In this document: positions 25,475-35,936 of the stretch, in pieces
How positions within the stretch are numbered: position 1 is the stretch's first letter
Layout: each line of letters starts with the position of its first letter
Source: Aureimonas pseudogalii
GTDB lineage: Bacteria > Pseudomonadota > Alphaproteobacteria > Rhizobiales > Rhizobiaceae
DNA length: 64,000 nucleotides
NCBI RefSeq assembly: GCF_014196835.1
Contig: NZ_JACIEK010000001.1
Location: 1,252,283 to 1,316,282 of the forward strand
Direction of reading: 5' to 3'
The notes under the pieces: model-generated
Database searches by the model: none
What the model was told of the DNA's origin: nothing
The model's input: the letters and a program-made list of their open reading frames with translations, nothing else
Position numbers and translations under genes: made by a program

Positions 25475-25799
25475 GCGGCAGTCCTTCGGCCGGACATCAG
25501 GAGTGCGATCGCGGTCCGGCCGACCGTGAACACCGTCAGGGAACATTATCGTCTCGAGAGAACTTCATCATTCGGCATGGTCAACGATTTTCGACCATGG
25601 AACGCGCCTTTCAATTGCTCGTGATCGTAATTCGTTCCCGGCGTCGGATCGTCGAATTGAATTTCGACGCCGTTCGACGGGTCGAACAGTGCTCCGGCTT
25701 GGTTCGTACGCCCCATCTTGCGCGGCGCCCCCGCTCGTTCCACAACGCCGGGGCGGGGGCCGGATGAGTTGCCGCGGCGACGACCGGGAGACGAGCGCC
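25475..25799. promoter_or_regulatory. Divergent control region between MFS gene and lutABC, with three inverted repeats
   Basis: Three perfect palindromes lie in 112 bases: CATGGTC / GACCATG at 25576-25599 (10-base spacer), CGTCGAA / TTCGACG at 25650-25669 (6-base spacer), and GTTCGAC / GTCGAAC at 25672-25687 (2-base spacer). The last two share the TCGAA core. FadR/LldR-type GntR regulators of lactate genes bind palindromes of the first type (TGGT...ACCA). Lower GC (25540-25640) fits promoters. No regulator gene is next to it. Confidence 0.5.
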
Positions 25800-26609
25800 A
25801 TGCCACCTGAGATGCCAGCCGCCGCCCGGCCAGTCCCCGCCAATCCCGCACCCACCCCGCCCCGCGTGGCTCTCTTCGTCACCTGCCTCGTCAACGTCAT
25901 GCGCCCGCAGATCGCCGAAGCGACGCGCGACCTGCTGGTCTCCGCCGGCTGCGCGGTCGAGGTGCCGCTCGCGCAGACCTGCTGCGGCCAGCCCGCCTTC
26001 AATTCCGGTGACGAGGACGGCGGGCGCGCGATGGCCCGCCACCAGATCGCCGCGCTCGAAGGCTACGACTACGTGGTGGCGCCGTCGGGCTCCTGCGCCG
26101 GGACGATCCGGCACGAATACCCCGCGACGTTCCGCCGCGACCCCGCCTGGAGCGCGCGGGCCGAGGCGCTGGCGGCGCGCACCCACGAGATCACGTCCTT
26201 CCTCGTCGACGTGATGGGCTTCACGCCCGCGCCGACCCGATTTTCGGGCACCGCGACCTACCACGACACCTGCTCGGGCCTTCGCGAGCTCGGCGTCCAC
26301 GACCAGCCCCGCCGCCTGATGCGCAGCGTCGAGGGGCTGGCGCTGGTGCCGCTGCCCGACGCCAACGTCTGCTGCGGCTTCGGCGGCACGTTCTGCGTCA
26401 AGTATCCCGCGATCGCCAACGCCATCGTCGACGAGAAGGCGGCGACGATCGAGGCGACGGGCGCCGACATCCTCCTCGGCGGCGATCTCGGCTGCCTCAT
26501 GAACATAGCCGGCAAGCTGCAGCGGCGCGGCTCGCGCGTGCGCGCCTTCCACACGGTGGAGGCGCTGGCCGGGGGCCTTGCGGGCGCCGCGATCGGAGAG
26601 CGGCGATGA
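25800..26609 (+). CDS. lutA: L-lactate utilization protein LutA (Fe-S oxidoreductase, CCG domain)
   Basis: 269 residues from ATG 25800 (GGGAG upstream; another ATG lies 36 bases before). It has two CCG-type cluster motifs: QTCCGQPAFNSGD near residue 60 with upstream Cys in TCLVN, and NVCCGFGGTFCVKYP near 195. These hold a non-cubane or 4Fe-4S cluster and carry electrons from L-lactate oxidation. The three-gene lutA-lutB-lutC set with 4-base overlaps is the standard lactate dehydrogenase complex of bacteria without LldD. The first 15 residues are Pro-rich and may not belong. Confidence 0.93.
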   Translation: MPPEMPAAARPVPANPAPTPPRVALFVTCLVNVMRPQIAEATRDLLVSAGCAVEVPLAQTCCGQPAFNSGDEDGGRAMARHQIAALEGYDYVVAPSGSCAGTIRHEYPATFRRDPAWSARAEALAARTHEITSFLVDVMGFTPAPTRFSGTATYHDTCSGLRELGVHDQPRRLMRSVEGLALVPLPDANVCCGFGGTFCVKYPAIANAIVDEKAATIEATGADILLGGDLGCLMNIAGKLQRRGSRVRAFHTVEALAGGLAGAAIGERR

Positions 26610-28057
26610 TCGCAGCCCCCTTGCGTCCCGCCGCCGCCACGCCGGACTTCACCGCCCGCACCACCGACGCGCTCGCCGACGCCTGGCTGAAGACCGCGAT
26701 CGACCGCACCACCGGCACCGCCCGCGCCAAGCGCGCCGCGATCGTCGGGCAATGGCCGGACTTCGCGGTGGCGCGCGAGCGCGGCAAGGCGATCAAGGAT
26801 CATGTCGTCGCCCATCTCGGCCACTACCTCGCCGAGTTCGAGCGCAACGCGGCCGCCAGCGGTTCGGTGGTCCACTATGCCGCCACCGCGGACGAGGCCT
26901 GCCGCATCGTGGTCGAGATCTGCCGGAGTGCCGGGGCGCGCGAGGTGACGCGCTCGAAATCCATGCTCGGCGAAGAGATCGGCCTGCCGCATGCGCTGGA
27001 GGAGGCCGGCATCGGACGCACCGAGACCGATCTCGCCGAGCATATCGTGCAGCTCGCGGGCGAGCGCCCCAGCCACATCATCTGGCCGGCCATGCACAAG
27101 ACGCGCGAGCAGATCTCTGTGCTCTTCAAGGCCCATCACACGGCCCCGCACGAGGAGGAGACGCCGGAGGCCATGGCCGCCTCGGCGCGTCGGCATCTGC
27201 GCCGGCGCTTCCTCGAAGCCGACGTCGGCATTTCCGGCGCCAACTTCCTCGTCGCCGACACCGGCTCGGTCTGCACGGTGACGAACGAGGGCAATGCCGA
27301 GATGACGACGACGCCGCCGCGCGTCCACATCGTCACGGCCGGCATCGAGAAGCTGGTGCCTTCGATGGGCCACGCCGCGATGATGCTGCGCCTTCTCGTG
27401 CGCTCGGCCACCGGCGCGGCGCTGACCCAGTACACGACCTTCCACACCGGGCCGAAGCGGGCCGGCGACCGGGACGGGCCGGACGCCTTCCACATCGTGC
27501 TCGTCGACAACGGGCGCACCGAGATGCTGGCGGGCGAGGAGATGCGCGCCATGCTCCGCTGCATCCGCTGCGGCGCCTGCATGAACCATTGCCCGGTGTT
27601 CAACCATATCGGCGGCCACGCCTATGGCGGCACCTATCCCGGCCCGATGGGCGCGGTGCTGACCCCCGTCTTCGACGGGCTGACGATGCAGACGCGCGAC
27701 CTCGCCCATGCCTGCACGCTCAACGGGCGCTGCCGAGAGGTCTGCCCGGTCGACATTCCGCTGCCGACCCTCATCAAGGGCTGGCGCACGCGCTCGTGGC
27801 GCGAGGGGCTGGAGCCGCGCTCGATGCGCTCCGGGCTCGGCGTCTGGCGATTCCTTGCGCTGCACCCCGCGCTGTTTCGCTGGACGCTCGGTATCGGCGC
27901 GCGGGCGCTGCGGCTTCTCGGGCGCGGGCGCGGGCGCATCCATGCGCTGCCGGCGCTCGGCGCCGGCTGGACGCGCTACCGCGACATGCCCGAGCCCCCG
28001 CCCGGCCCGACCTTCCTCCAGGCCGAGGCCGCACGCCGGCGGGCGGCCGCGCGATGA
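26606..28057 (+). CDS. lutB: L-lactate utilization protein LutB (4Fe-4S)
   Basis: 483 residues, starting on the ATG of an ATGA overlap with lutA. The N-terminal 300 residues are the LUD domain (TRSKSMLGEEIGLPHALEEAGI, GANFLVADTGSVCTVTNEGNAEM). Two ferredoxin motifs follow: CIRCGACMNHCPVFNHIGGH near 314 and CTLNGRCREVCPVDIPLP near 370. With LutA and LutC it oxidises L-lactate to pyruvate at the cytoplasmic membrane. It ends in an Arg/Ala-rich tail overlapping lutC by ATGA. Confidence 0.95.
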   Translation: MIAAPLRPAAATPDFTARTTDALADAWLKTAIDRTTGTARAKRAAIVGQWPDFAVARERGKAIKDHVVAHLGHYLAEFERNAAASGSVVHYAATADEACRIVVEICRSAGAREVTRSKSMLGEEIGLPHALEEAGIGRTETDLAEHIVQLAGERPSHIIWPAMHKTREQISVLFKAHHTAPHEEETPEAMAASARRHLRRRFLEADVGISGANFLVADTGSVCTVTNEGNAEMTTTPPRVHIVTAGIEKLVPSMGHAAMMLRLLVRSATGAALTQYTTFHTGPKRAGDRDGPDAFHIVLVDNGRTEMLAGEEMRAMLRCIRCGACMNHCPVFNHIGGHAYGGTYPGPMGAVLTPVFDGLTMQTRDLAHACTLNGRCREVCPVDIPLPTLIKGWRTRSWREGLEPRSMRSGLGVWRFLALHPALFRWTLGIGARALRLLGRGRGRIHALPALGAGWTRYRDMPEPPPGPTFLQAEAARRRAAAR

Positions 28058-28695
28058 GCGCGCGCGAGACGATCTTCGCCGCGATCGAGCGCGCCCTCGG
28101 CCCGGCGGGCGACGCACAAGCCATCCGCCGCGAGGCCGATGCGTTGCTCGCCGAGCCCGAGCGTGTGCGCCCGCGCCTGCCGGAGGGCGACCTCGTAGCG
28201 CTCTTCGCCGCCGCAGTGGCGCGCCTGCCGCCCGGCGCCAGCGTCGAGCGCATCGACTCGATCGAGGCGCTGCCGGCTGCCGTGGCAGCGCGGCTGGCTT
28301 CGCTGAACCTGCCGCCGGCGCTGAAGCTGCAGCCTGATCCCGCCATTCTAGCTCTCGACTGGGCGGGCGCCGGCCTCACGGCGCAGGAGGAAGTGGACGA
28401 CCGCGTGGCGCTGTCGCTGGCGCGCACCGGCATCGCCGAGACCGCGAGCCTCGTGCTGCGGTCGGGACCGACCATGCCGATCCTCGACGCCTTTCTGCCG
28501 CTGCATCACATCGTGGCGCTGCCGACGTCCGGCATCGTGCCGCATCTGGAGGAGGCGGTGGCGGGCGCCGATCTCGCGGCCGTGCGCAATCTCGTGGTGG
28601 TCACGGGCCCGAGCGGCACCACCGACATCGAGGGCAGCCTGGTGATCGGCGTGCACGGCCCGGCGACGCTGCACATCGTCGTCTTCGAGGGATGA
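28054..28695 (+). CDS. lutC: L-lactate utilization protein LutC
   Basis: 213 residues from the ATG of an ATGA overlap with lutB. It is an LUD-domain protein: after about 100 variable residues come VALSLARTGIAETASLVLRSGP, PTSGIVPHLEEAV and VVVTGPSGTTDIEGSLVIGVHGP, all typical of LutC. It is needed for lactate oxidation with LutA and LutB, probably as an assembly or catalytic subunit. A terminator begins at its stop codon, so the operon ends here. Confidence 0.93.
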   Translation: MSARETIFAAIERALGPAGDAQAIRREADALLAEPERVRPRLPEGDLVALFAAAVARLPPGASVERIDSIEALPAAVAARLASLNLPPALKLQPDPAILALDWAGAGLTAQEEVDDRVALSLARTGIAETASLVLRSGPTMPILDAFLPLHHIVALPTSGIVPHLEEAVAGADLAAVRNLVVVTGPSGTTDIEGSLVIGVHGPATLHIVVFEG

Positions 28696-28742
28696 CGCGC
28701 CCCGCGCGGCGCGATCCGCAGGCCCGAGCGGCGCGTCTTTTT
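28694..28742 (+). terminator. Rho-independent terminator of lutABC
   Basis: GACGCGCC (28694-28701) pairs with GGCGCGTC (28730-28737), followed directly by five T. The left arm begins within the lutC stop codon. The loop holds a further small GC-rich hairpin. Confidence 0.75.
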
Positions 28743-28752
28743 CACTAGCCGG

Positions 28753-29151
28753 CTAAGCGGACGGCCCACCGAGAAGCGCGGCGAGCGACTGGTTGAGATC
28801 GCGCGTCGAATAGGGCTTGCGCAGGATCTCGGTGCCGCCTTCGCCGCGCCACACCTCGTCGAGAAGACCGGGATTGCCGGTGGCGAAGAGCACGGGAAGT
28901 CCTGGACGGATCTCGCGAAGCCGGGCCGCGAGCGAGGCGCCGTCCATGTCGGGAAGCGTCACGTCGAGGACGGCCGCGACGAAGGTATCGCCCGCTTCGA
29001 GACAGGCGATGGCCTCCGCCGCCTCGCCGGCCTCGCGCACCTCGAAGCCGGCCTCCTCCACCCATTCGGCCGAGAGGGCGCGGATCATCGGATCGTCCTC
29101 CACGAGAAGGATCTTGCCCCGGCGATCGGCTTCGTGTTCGGAGGCTGACAT
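28753..29151 (-). CDS. Single-domain response regulator (receiver only)
   Basis: 132 residues, a lone CheY-like domain. Acidic pair EDD at 18-20, phospho-acceptor D63 in [15 protein letters not shown] near 91 (LFATGN) and K near 113 (LRKPYS). No output domain. It is divergent from the LOV histidine kinase, with start codons 119 bases apart. In Rhizobiales, LOV-HK genes often sit with such single receivers, which may be phosphate sinks or partners of the kinase. Pairing here is inferred from position. Confidence 0.92.
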   Translation of the reverse strand: MSASEHEADRRGKILLVEDDPMIRALSAEWVEEAGFEVREAGEAAEAIACLEAGDTFVAAVLDVTLPDMDGASLAARLREIRPGLPVLFATGNPGLLDEVWRGEGGTEILRKPYSTRDLNQSLAALLGGPSA

Positions 29152-29270
29152 CGGCGATCACCATTCCCATCTGTGGCGGCGAACCGATCGCGGCACTGAG
29201 TTTTTGCGGGGCTGTGGGGGGAGGCATAGGCTCTTCGCAGGCCCGAAGGCAACGACATCACAAGGCTTTC

Positions 29271-30914
<1,644 letters not shown>

Positions 30915-31002
30915 CGCGGCCCGAGCCGCGATGCCGTCAGGATCCTCGTTCCCCGGCTTCGGGCTTTGACGGCGACCGCCGGCTCGGGCATGGGATCGCC
31001 CC

Positions 31003-32409
31003 ATGTGGTTCCGCCCCCTCGCCTGGTCCTTGCCGCCGGACGCCGCCGCCCGCCTGCGGCCGCTCGGCGGCCTCGCCTTTCTCGACAGCGCCGCGCCGGG
31101 CGGCCCGAACGGGCGCTGGAGCCTCGTTGCGGCCGCCCCTTCGGCCGAGTTCACCGCGAGCCTCGCCGAGACGCGTTTTGCCGGACGCCGCCTCGCCGCC
31201 GCGCCCTTCGTCGCGCTCGACACCGTGCTCGCGCGCTATCGGCTCGCCCCGCCGCCGGGCGCCCCGCCCTTCTGCGGCGGGCTGGTGGGCTTCCTCGCCT
31301 TCGAGGCGGCGCATCTTCTCGAAACGCTGGCGCGCCCGCGCGATCTCGGCGACGACCGGGCGCTCGTCTCGCTCGGGCTCTACGACACCGCGCTCGTCTT
31401 CGACCACGACAACGCCAGCGCCTGCCTCGTCTCCGCCGGCTTCGACGAGACGCTCGACGCGAGCGCGCCCGAGCCCGCGCGGCGCCGCCGCGCCGAGGCG
31501 CGGATGGACGCGTTCGAGGCGGCGCTCGCGAACCCCACGCCGGTCGAGACCGGCGGTCCGGTCACGCTCGACCCCGCCGGCTGGCGCAGCGACCGCGACG
31601 CGAGCGCCTATGCCGCGATGGTGGAGGCGGTGCGCGAGACGATCCTCGACGGCGACATCTTCCAGGCCAACATGGCGCGCCGGCTCGAGGCCGACCTGCC
31701 GCCGGACTTCGACGCCTTCGGCTTCTACCGCCGGCTGCGGGGCGCCAACCCCGCGCCCTACGGCGCCTATCTGGAACGGCCCGACCGGATCGTCGCCTCG
31801 TCGTCGCCGGAACTGTTCCTGCGCCTTCGCGGCGGGCTCGTCGAGACGCGCCCGATCAAGGGCACGGCGCGGCGCGGCGCCGACCAGGCCGCGGATGCCG
31901 CCGCCGCCGCCGCGCTCCAGACCTCGGAGAAAGACCGCGCCGAGAACGTGATGATCGTCGATCTCCTGCGCAACGACCTGTCGCGGGTCTGCGAACCTGA
32001 GAGCGTCGAGGTGCCCCTCCTCTGCGCGCTCGAAAGCTTCGCCGGCCTGCACCATCTCGTCTCCGCGGTCACCGGCCGGCTGAAGCCCGGCGTCGGCGCC
32101 GGCGCGCTGCTCGCGGCGAGCTTTCCCGGCGGCTCGATCACCGGGGCGCCGAAGATCCGGGCGATCGACGTGATCACCGAACACGAAGAGCGCTCGCGCT
32201 CGCTCTATTGCGGGTCGATCGCCGCGCTGTCGTTCACAGGCGACGCCGACCTGTCGATCGCCATCCGCACCGTGGAGTTCGCCGGCAACCGCGTCGTCTT
32301 CGGCACCGGCGGCGGCGTCACCGTCCTCTCGAACGGTGCGGACGAGTATCGCGAGACGGAAACGAAGGCGGCGCGCATCCTCGCCGCCTTCGCACCCGAC
32401 CCCGCATGA
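31003..32409 (+). CDS. pabB: Aminodeoxychorismate synthase component I (or anthranilate synthase-like)
   Basis: 468 residues of the chorismate-binding fold. The N-terminal 160 residues are the variable part; FQANMARRLEAD near 223, SSSPELFLRL near 267, TRPIKGTARRGADQ near 283, and AASFPGGSITGAPKIRAIDVI near 370 are core motifs. PIKGT rather than PIAGT points to PabB. It makes 4-amino-4-deoxychorismate from chorismate and ammonia provided by the next gene (ATGA overlap). Product PABA feeds folate and, if present, tetrahydromethanopterin. Confidence 0.85.
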   Translation: MWFRPLAWSLPPDAAARLRPLGGLAFLDSAAPGGPNGRWSLVAAAPSAEFTASLAETRFAGRRLAAAPFVALDTVLARYRLAPPPGAPPFCGGLVGFLAFEAAHLLETLARPRDLGDDRALVSLGLYDTALVFDHDNASACLVSAGFDETLDASAPEPARRRRAEARMDAFEAALANPTPVETGGPVTLDPAGWRSDRDASAYAAMVEAVRETILDGDIFQANMARRLEADLPPDFDAFGFYRRLRGANPAPYGAYLERPDRIVASSSPELFLRLRGGLVETRPIKGTARRGADQAADAAAAAALQTSEKDRAENVMIVDLLRNDLSRVCEPESVEVPLLCALESFAGLHHLVSAVTGRLKPGVGAGALLAASFPGGSITGAPKIRAIDVITEHEERSRSLYCGSIAALSFTGDADLSIAIRTVEFAGNRVVFGTGGGVTVLSNGADEYRETETKAARILAAFAPDPA

Positions 32410-33065
32410 TCCTCGTCCTCGACAACCGCGACAGCTTCGTCTTCAACCTCGCGCGCTATCTCGAACGGCTGGGCACGAGGACGCATGTCGTGCGCTCCGA
32501 CGCACTCGACCTCGCCGCGATCGAGGCGATGGCTCCGGCGGCGCTCGTCGTCTCGCCCGGTCCCTGCGGCCCGGCCGAGGCCGGCATCTCCGCGGCGGCC
32601 GTGCGCGGCTTTTCCGGGCGCATCCCGGTGCTCGGCGTCTGCCTCGGCCATCAGGTGATCGGCGCCGTGTTCGGCGGGCGGGTGGAGCGCGCCCGCGAGC
32701 CGATGCACGGGCGCGCCTCGCCCATCCTGCACGAGGGGGCCGGGCTTTTCGCCGGGCTCCCCGCCTCGCTTTCCGCCGGGCGCTACCATTCGCTGATCGT
32801 CACGCAGACGCCGGCCATGGAACACGCGCTCGCGGTCGATGCGCGCTCGCCGGCGGGCGAGATCATGGCGCTGCGCCACCGCCGCCATCCGACCTTCGGC
32901 GTGCAGTTCCATCCCGAGTCGATTCTGACGCCGGACGGCGCCGCGCTGCTCGCTGCCTTCGTGCAGCGGATCGCCCCCCGAAGCCGATCGAGCGAGCCTG
33001 ACGGCGCGGCAGCGACCGGTCCCGCGCGTCATGTCGCAGGGCTTGCCGACAGAATCGTTGGTTAG
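32406..33065 (+). CDS. pabA: Glutamine amidotransferase component (PabA/TrpG type)
   Basis: 219 residues, start on the ATG of an ATGA overlap. The class I triad is present: Cys in GVCLGHQVIGA near 80, and His/Glu in GVQFHPESILTPDG near 170. SPGPCGPAEAGIS near 50 is the glutamine-site motif. It gives ammonia from glutamine to PabB. The last 25 residues (PRSRSSEPDGAAATGPARHVAGLADRIVG) are an extra tail not seen in most PabA proteins. Coupling to pabB rather than trpE supports the PabA role. Confidence 0.87.
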   Translation: MILVLDNRDSFVFNLARYLERLGTRTHVVRSDALDLAAIEAMAPAALVVSPGPCGPAEAGISAAAVRGFSGRIPVLGVCLGHQVIGAVFGGRVERAREPMHGRASPILHEGAGLFAGLPASLSAGRYHSLIVTQTPAMEHALAVDARSPAGEIMALRHRRHPTFGVQFHPESILTPDGAALLAAFVQRIAPRSRSSEPDGAAATGPARHVAGLADRIVG

Positions 33066-33116
33066 CTGATAAATGGTTTAATGCAGTCGGGCAGGTTCGT
33101 CGGGCATAGACTCGGG

Positions 33117-33623
33117 ATGAACGAACGCTTCCCGCCTCTGGACATGCCTGTAACGAACGTCTTGAACGCACCGGCGCTCGCCGCCGACGTCGGCGGAGGG
33201 CTCGTTCCTTCGCTCCTCTCCATCTCCAAGTCGACGCGCGCCTTTCTGGCACTGCTGCTCGTCGAGATCGATCTGCATCCCGGCCAGGACCAGCTCCTGA
33301 TGCGGCTCGACCCCGGCGAGCCCGTGAGCGTCTCGGCGCTCGCCGAACTCCTGGCGGTGCGCCCCTCCACCGTCTCCAAGATGCTCGACCGGCTGATCGA
33401 GAAGCATCTCGTGCAGCGGGCCTCCAACAGCGCCGACGCCCGGCGCACCATGGTGTCGCTGACGCCGGCCGGCGAAGAGGTGAAGGCGCAGGTCGGCGCC
33501 GTCTGGGCCAAGCTCGAGACGGAACTCGCCTCGGCTCTTTCGTCGGACGACGCCGCGCGCATGGTCAGCGCGCTGCACCAGGCCGACCAGCTTCTGGCGA
33601 CGAAGCTGCGACGGCTTCGGTGA
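33117..33623 (+). CDS. MarR-family transcriptional regulator
   Basis: 168 residues from ATG 33117 (another start lies at 33081; neither has a good ribosome site). The winged helix is plain: SVSALAELLAVRPSTVSKMLDRLIEKHLVQRASNSADARRTMVSLTPAGEEV. Flanking helices at both ends form the dimer. Family members bind phenolic or oxidative signals. It follows pabA by about 50 bases and is followed by a hairpin; the target is unknown. Confidence 0.87.
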   Translation: MNERFPPLDMPVTNVLNAPALAADVGGGLVPSLLSISKSTRAFLALLLVEIDLHPGQDQLLMRLDPGEPVSVSALAELLAVRPSTVSKMLDRLIEKHLVQRASNSADARRTMVSLTPAGEEVKAQVGAVWAKLETELASALSSDDAARMVSALHQADQLLATKLRRLR

Positions 33624-33628
33624 GGTGG

Positions 33629-33657
33629 GGACGTCCGCGCCGAGGCGCGGGACGTCC
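33629..33657 (+). terminator. Hairpin after the MarR gene
   Basis: GGACGTCCGCGCC pairs with GGCGCGGGACGTCC (one extra G) around a 2-base loop, about six bases past the stop codon. It lacks a T run, so termination is likely but not certain. Confidence 0.45.
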
Positions 33658-33822
33658 TCGCATCCTTCGGTGGACGGCCATAGTTTGGCTGCCTCGTTCG
33701 TCCTAAAGACCTTTGACAGGAATCGCGCGACCGGCGAAGGGTCAACGCGACGTCGAAGCGTCGTGCCGCCCGCGAGGGTGGCGCGGCGGTGGATGAGCTA
33801 GGCAGCTTCGGGCTTCTCGCAT

Positions 33823-35517
33823 ATGCTCAGTGACCTCGCGCTGCCGAACAGGAAGAAGACCGACATTTCCGTGACGAGATCGACCCTCACCTCCCGACGC
33901 ACGACGCTGAAATACGGTCTGGGCGGCGTGATCGCCCTTCTGTGGCGCCAAGCCCACGCCCAGACGCCGGCGGCGCCCGAGCCCGCGCCGCCCGTCGACC
34001 CCGCCGCGCCACCGGCGGCCGAGGTGCCCGCGGCGCCGCCCGTCGCCGTCGATCCCGGCCAGTTCAGCTTCGACGCCCTCTCGGCCGCCATGCGCAACCG
34101 CGCCGCCGTGCCCTATCAGGCGCCCTCCGACACGTTGCCCCAGCCGATCGAGGATCTCGACTACGACGGCTACCGGCGCATCCTCTATCGCCGCGACCAG
34201 ACGATCTGGGCGAACGAGCCGCTGAACTTCCAGATGCAGGCCTACTTCCCGGGCTTTCTCTACAAGGACACGGCGCGGGTCTTCATCGGCAACGGCACGC
34301 AGTTCCAGCCACAGGTCTTCTCCGGCGCCAATTTCGAGTTCCTCGCCCCGCTCGACCCCTCGAACTACCAGAGCCTACAGCTTCCCGGCGTCGCGGGCTT
34401 TCGTCTGAACTATCCGCTGGACCGGCCCGACCTCTACGACGAGCTCGTGTCCTTCCTCGGCGCGTCCTATTTCCGCGCGCTCGGCATGAACAACCGCTAC
34501 GGCCTGTCGGCGCGGGGTCTGGCCATCAACACCGCGACTTCGGTGGCCGAGGAGTTCCCGCGCTTCACCGCCTTCTACATCGTCAAGCCGCAGCCGGGCG
34601 AGGAGACGATCCAGATCTTCGCCGAGCTCGACAGCCCGAGCCTGGCCGGCGCCTATTCCTTCGTGCTGCGGCCGGGCACGCAGACCGTGATCGACGTGGT
34701 CGCCCGGCTCTACTTCCGCAACGAGGTGGAGCGGCTCGGCGTGGCGCCGCTCACCTCGATGTACCATTTCGGCGAGAACGACCACAACAACCGCGAGGAC
34801 TTCCGGCCCGAGGTGCACGACAGCGACGGATTGTTCCTGCTGCGGCCGAACGGCGAGCGGCTGTGGCGTCCGCTGAAGAACCCGGACGAGCTCGCCCTCT
34901 CCTATTTCGGCGAGACCTCGCCGAAGATGTTCGGCCTCCTGCAGCGCGACCGCGACTTCACGCACTACCAGGACGTCGAGGCTCATTACGAACTGCGGCC
35001 CTCGCTGATGATCGAGCCGATGGGCGACTGGGGCCGCGGCCTCGTGCAGCTCGTGGAGATCCCGACCGAGTCCGAGATCAACGACAACATCGTCGCCTTC
35101 TGGGTTCCCGAGGAACGGCCGAAGGCGGGCTCGCAATTCGAGTTCCGCTACCGGATGCACTGGGGCTTCCTCGACGAGATGACGAACCATCAGGCGACCG
35201 TCGCGGGCACCTATGCCGGCGTCGGCGGCAACGGCGCCGACACGGTGGACACGGCGTTGCGCCGGTTCGAGATCAACTTCGCGGGCGGCACCGCCGAGAA
35301 CCTGCCGCCGGACGCTGTGGTGGTGCCGGTGGTCGACGTGCCCGACAGCGCGCGCTTGGTCCATAGCGGCATCGCGCGGCTGCCCGGCGGCGGCTGGCGC
35401 CTGTCGATCGAGCTCGAGAAGCTCGACGCCCTGCCGGTGGAGCTGCGTGCCAAGCTCACCTTCGGCCAGCGCATCGTCAGCGAGACCTGGCTCTACCAGT
35501 GGACGGGCCGGCCGTGA
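33823..35517 (+). CDS. opgG: Periplasmic glucan biosynthesis protein OpgG/OpgD
   Basis: 564 residues. The N-terminus holds a twin-arginine signal (SRRTTLKYGLGGVIALLWRQAHAQ), so the protein is exported folded by Tat, as is OpgD. A GTG at 33871 nearer this signal is another possible start. The rest is a full MdoG domain: SFDALSAAMRNRA, YRRILYRRDQTIWANE, YFRALGMNNRYGLSARGLAI, MYHFGEND and the late GRGLVQLVEIPTESEINDN. It shapes branched osmoregulated glucans in the periplasm, acting on the chain made by OpgH. Confidence 0.93.
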   Translation: MLSDLALPNRKKTDISVTRSTLTSRRTTLKYGLGGVIALLWRQAHAQTPAAPEPAPPVDPAAPPAAEVPAAPPVAVDPGQFSFDALSAAMRNRAAVPYQAPSDTLPQPIEDLDYDGYRRILYRRDQTIWANEPLNFQMQAYFPGFLYKDTARVFIGNGTQFQPQVFSGANFEFLAPLDPSNYQSLQLPGVAGFRLNYPLDRPDLYDELVSFLGASYFRALGMNNRYGLSARGLAINTATSVAEEFPRFTAFYIVKPQPGEETIQIFAELDSPSLAGAYSFVLRPGTQTVIDVVARLYFRNEVERLGVAPLTSMYHFGENDHNNREDFRPEVHDSDGLFLLRPNGERLWRPLKNPDELALSYFGETSPKMFGLLQRDRDFTHYQDVEAHYELRPSLMIEPMGDWGRGLVQLVEIPTESEINDNIVAFWVPEERPKAGSQFEFRYRMHWGFLDEMTNHQATVAGTYAGVGGNGADTVDTALRRFEINFAGGTAENLPPDAVVVPVVDVPDSARLVHSGIARLPGGGWRLSIELEKLDALPVELRAKLTFGQRIVSETWLYQWTGRP

Positions 35518-35891
35518 CGATCCGTTCATCGCACCTCGCGCAGGGCGCCGGGATCGCGCCGGAAACGCCGGGCTCGACGGGCACGCCCCCCGCCGAGGCG
35601 CTGGCGCCACCGATGGAGCGGCCCTTCGACACGCGCCCGGTGGGCGACCTCGTCGGCCGCCCCGACCTCTCGGAGGAGACGGTGCTGAAGGCGATCGCCG
35701 AGCGTCTCGCCTTCGACGGGCGCACCGGACCCGAGCCGCAGGTGGTGATCGAGGCGGCGCGGCTCGGCAAGCGCAAGGCGCTGGCCTTCCTGCGCAAGCT
35801 CGTGCTGCCGCCGCCGCGCGGCAGCCTGGCGATGCCCGTGCAGCCGATCCTGCGCGAGCACCTGACGCAGGGAACCGATGGCTCGCACTGA
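35514..35891 (+). CDS. Small cytoplasmic protein inserted between opgG and opgH
   Basis: 125 residues from GTG 35514, which overlaps the opgG stop by four bases. It is soluble; the second half is helical (LSEETVLKAIAERLAFDGRTG, EAARLGKRKALAFLRKLVLP), and the first is Pro/Ala/Thr-rich. OpgH just downstream starts directly at its first membrane helix and lacks the cytoplasmic N-terminal region of E. coli OpgH. This small protein might replace it, but I see no clear sequence match. Its place inside the operon makes a glucan-related role likely. Confidence 0.65.
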   Translation: MTIRSSHLAQGAGIAPETPGSTGTPPAEALAPPMERPFDTRPVGDLVGRPDLSEETVLKAIAERLAFDGRTGPEPQVVIEAARLGKRKALAFLRKLVLPPPRGSLAMPVQPILREHLTQGTDGSH

Positions 35892-35936
35892 GAGCCCCGG
35901 CCGCCCGATTACCGTCCCGCCCGCCGGGACGGCTCC

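Noticed and set aside
25543-25566. GGAAC with AAC 16 bases later, before lutA, as an EcfG promoter
   Set aside because: The -10 part should be GTT; it is AAC, so the match fails.
24149-25624. 491-residue plus-strand open frame opposite the MFS gene
   Set aside because: It is the antisense of a well-conserved transporter; composition is rich in His, Arg, Gly and Asp, typical of an antisense frame in GC-rich DNA.
26258-28117. 619-residue minus-strand open frame across lutA/lutB
   Set aside because: It mirrors conserved lut genes and has no recognisable motif.
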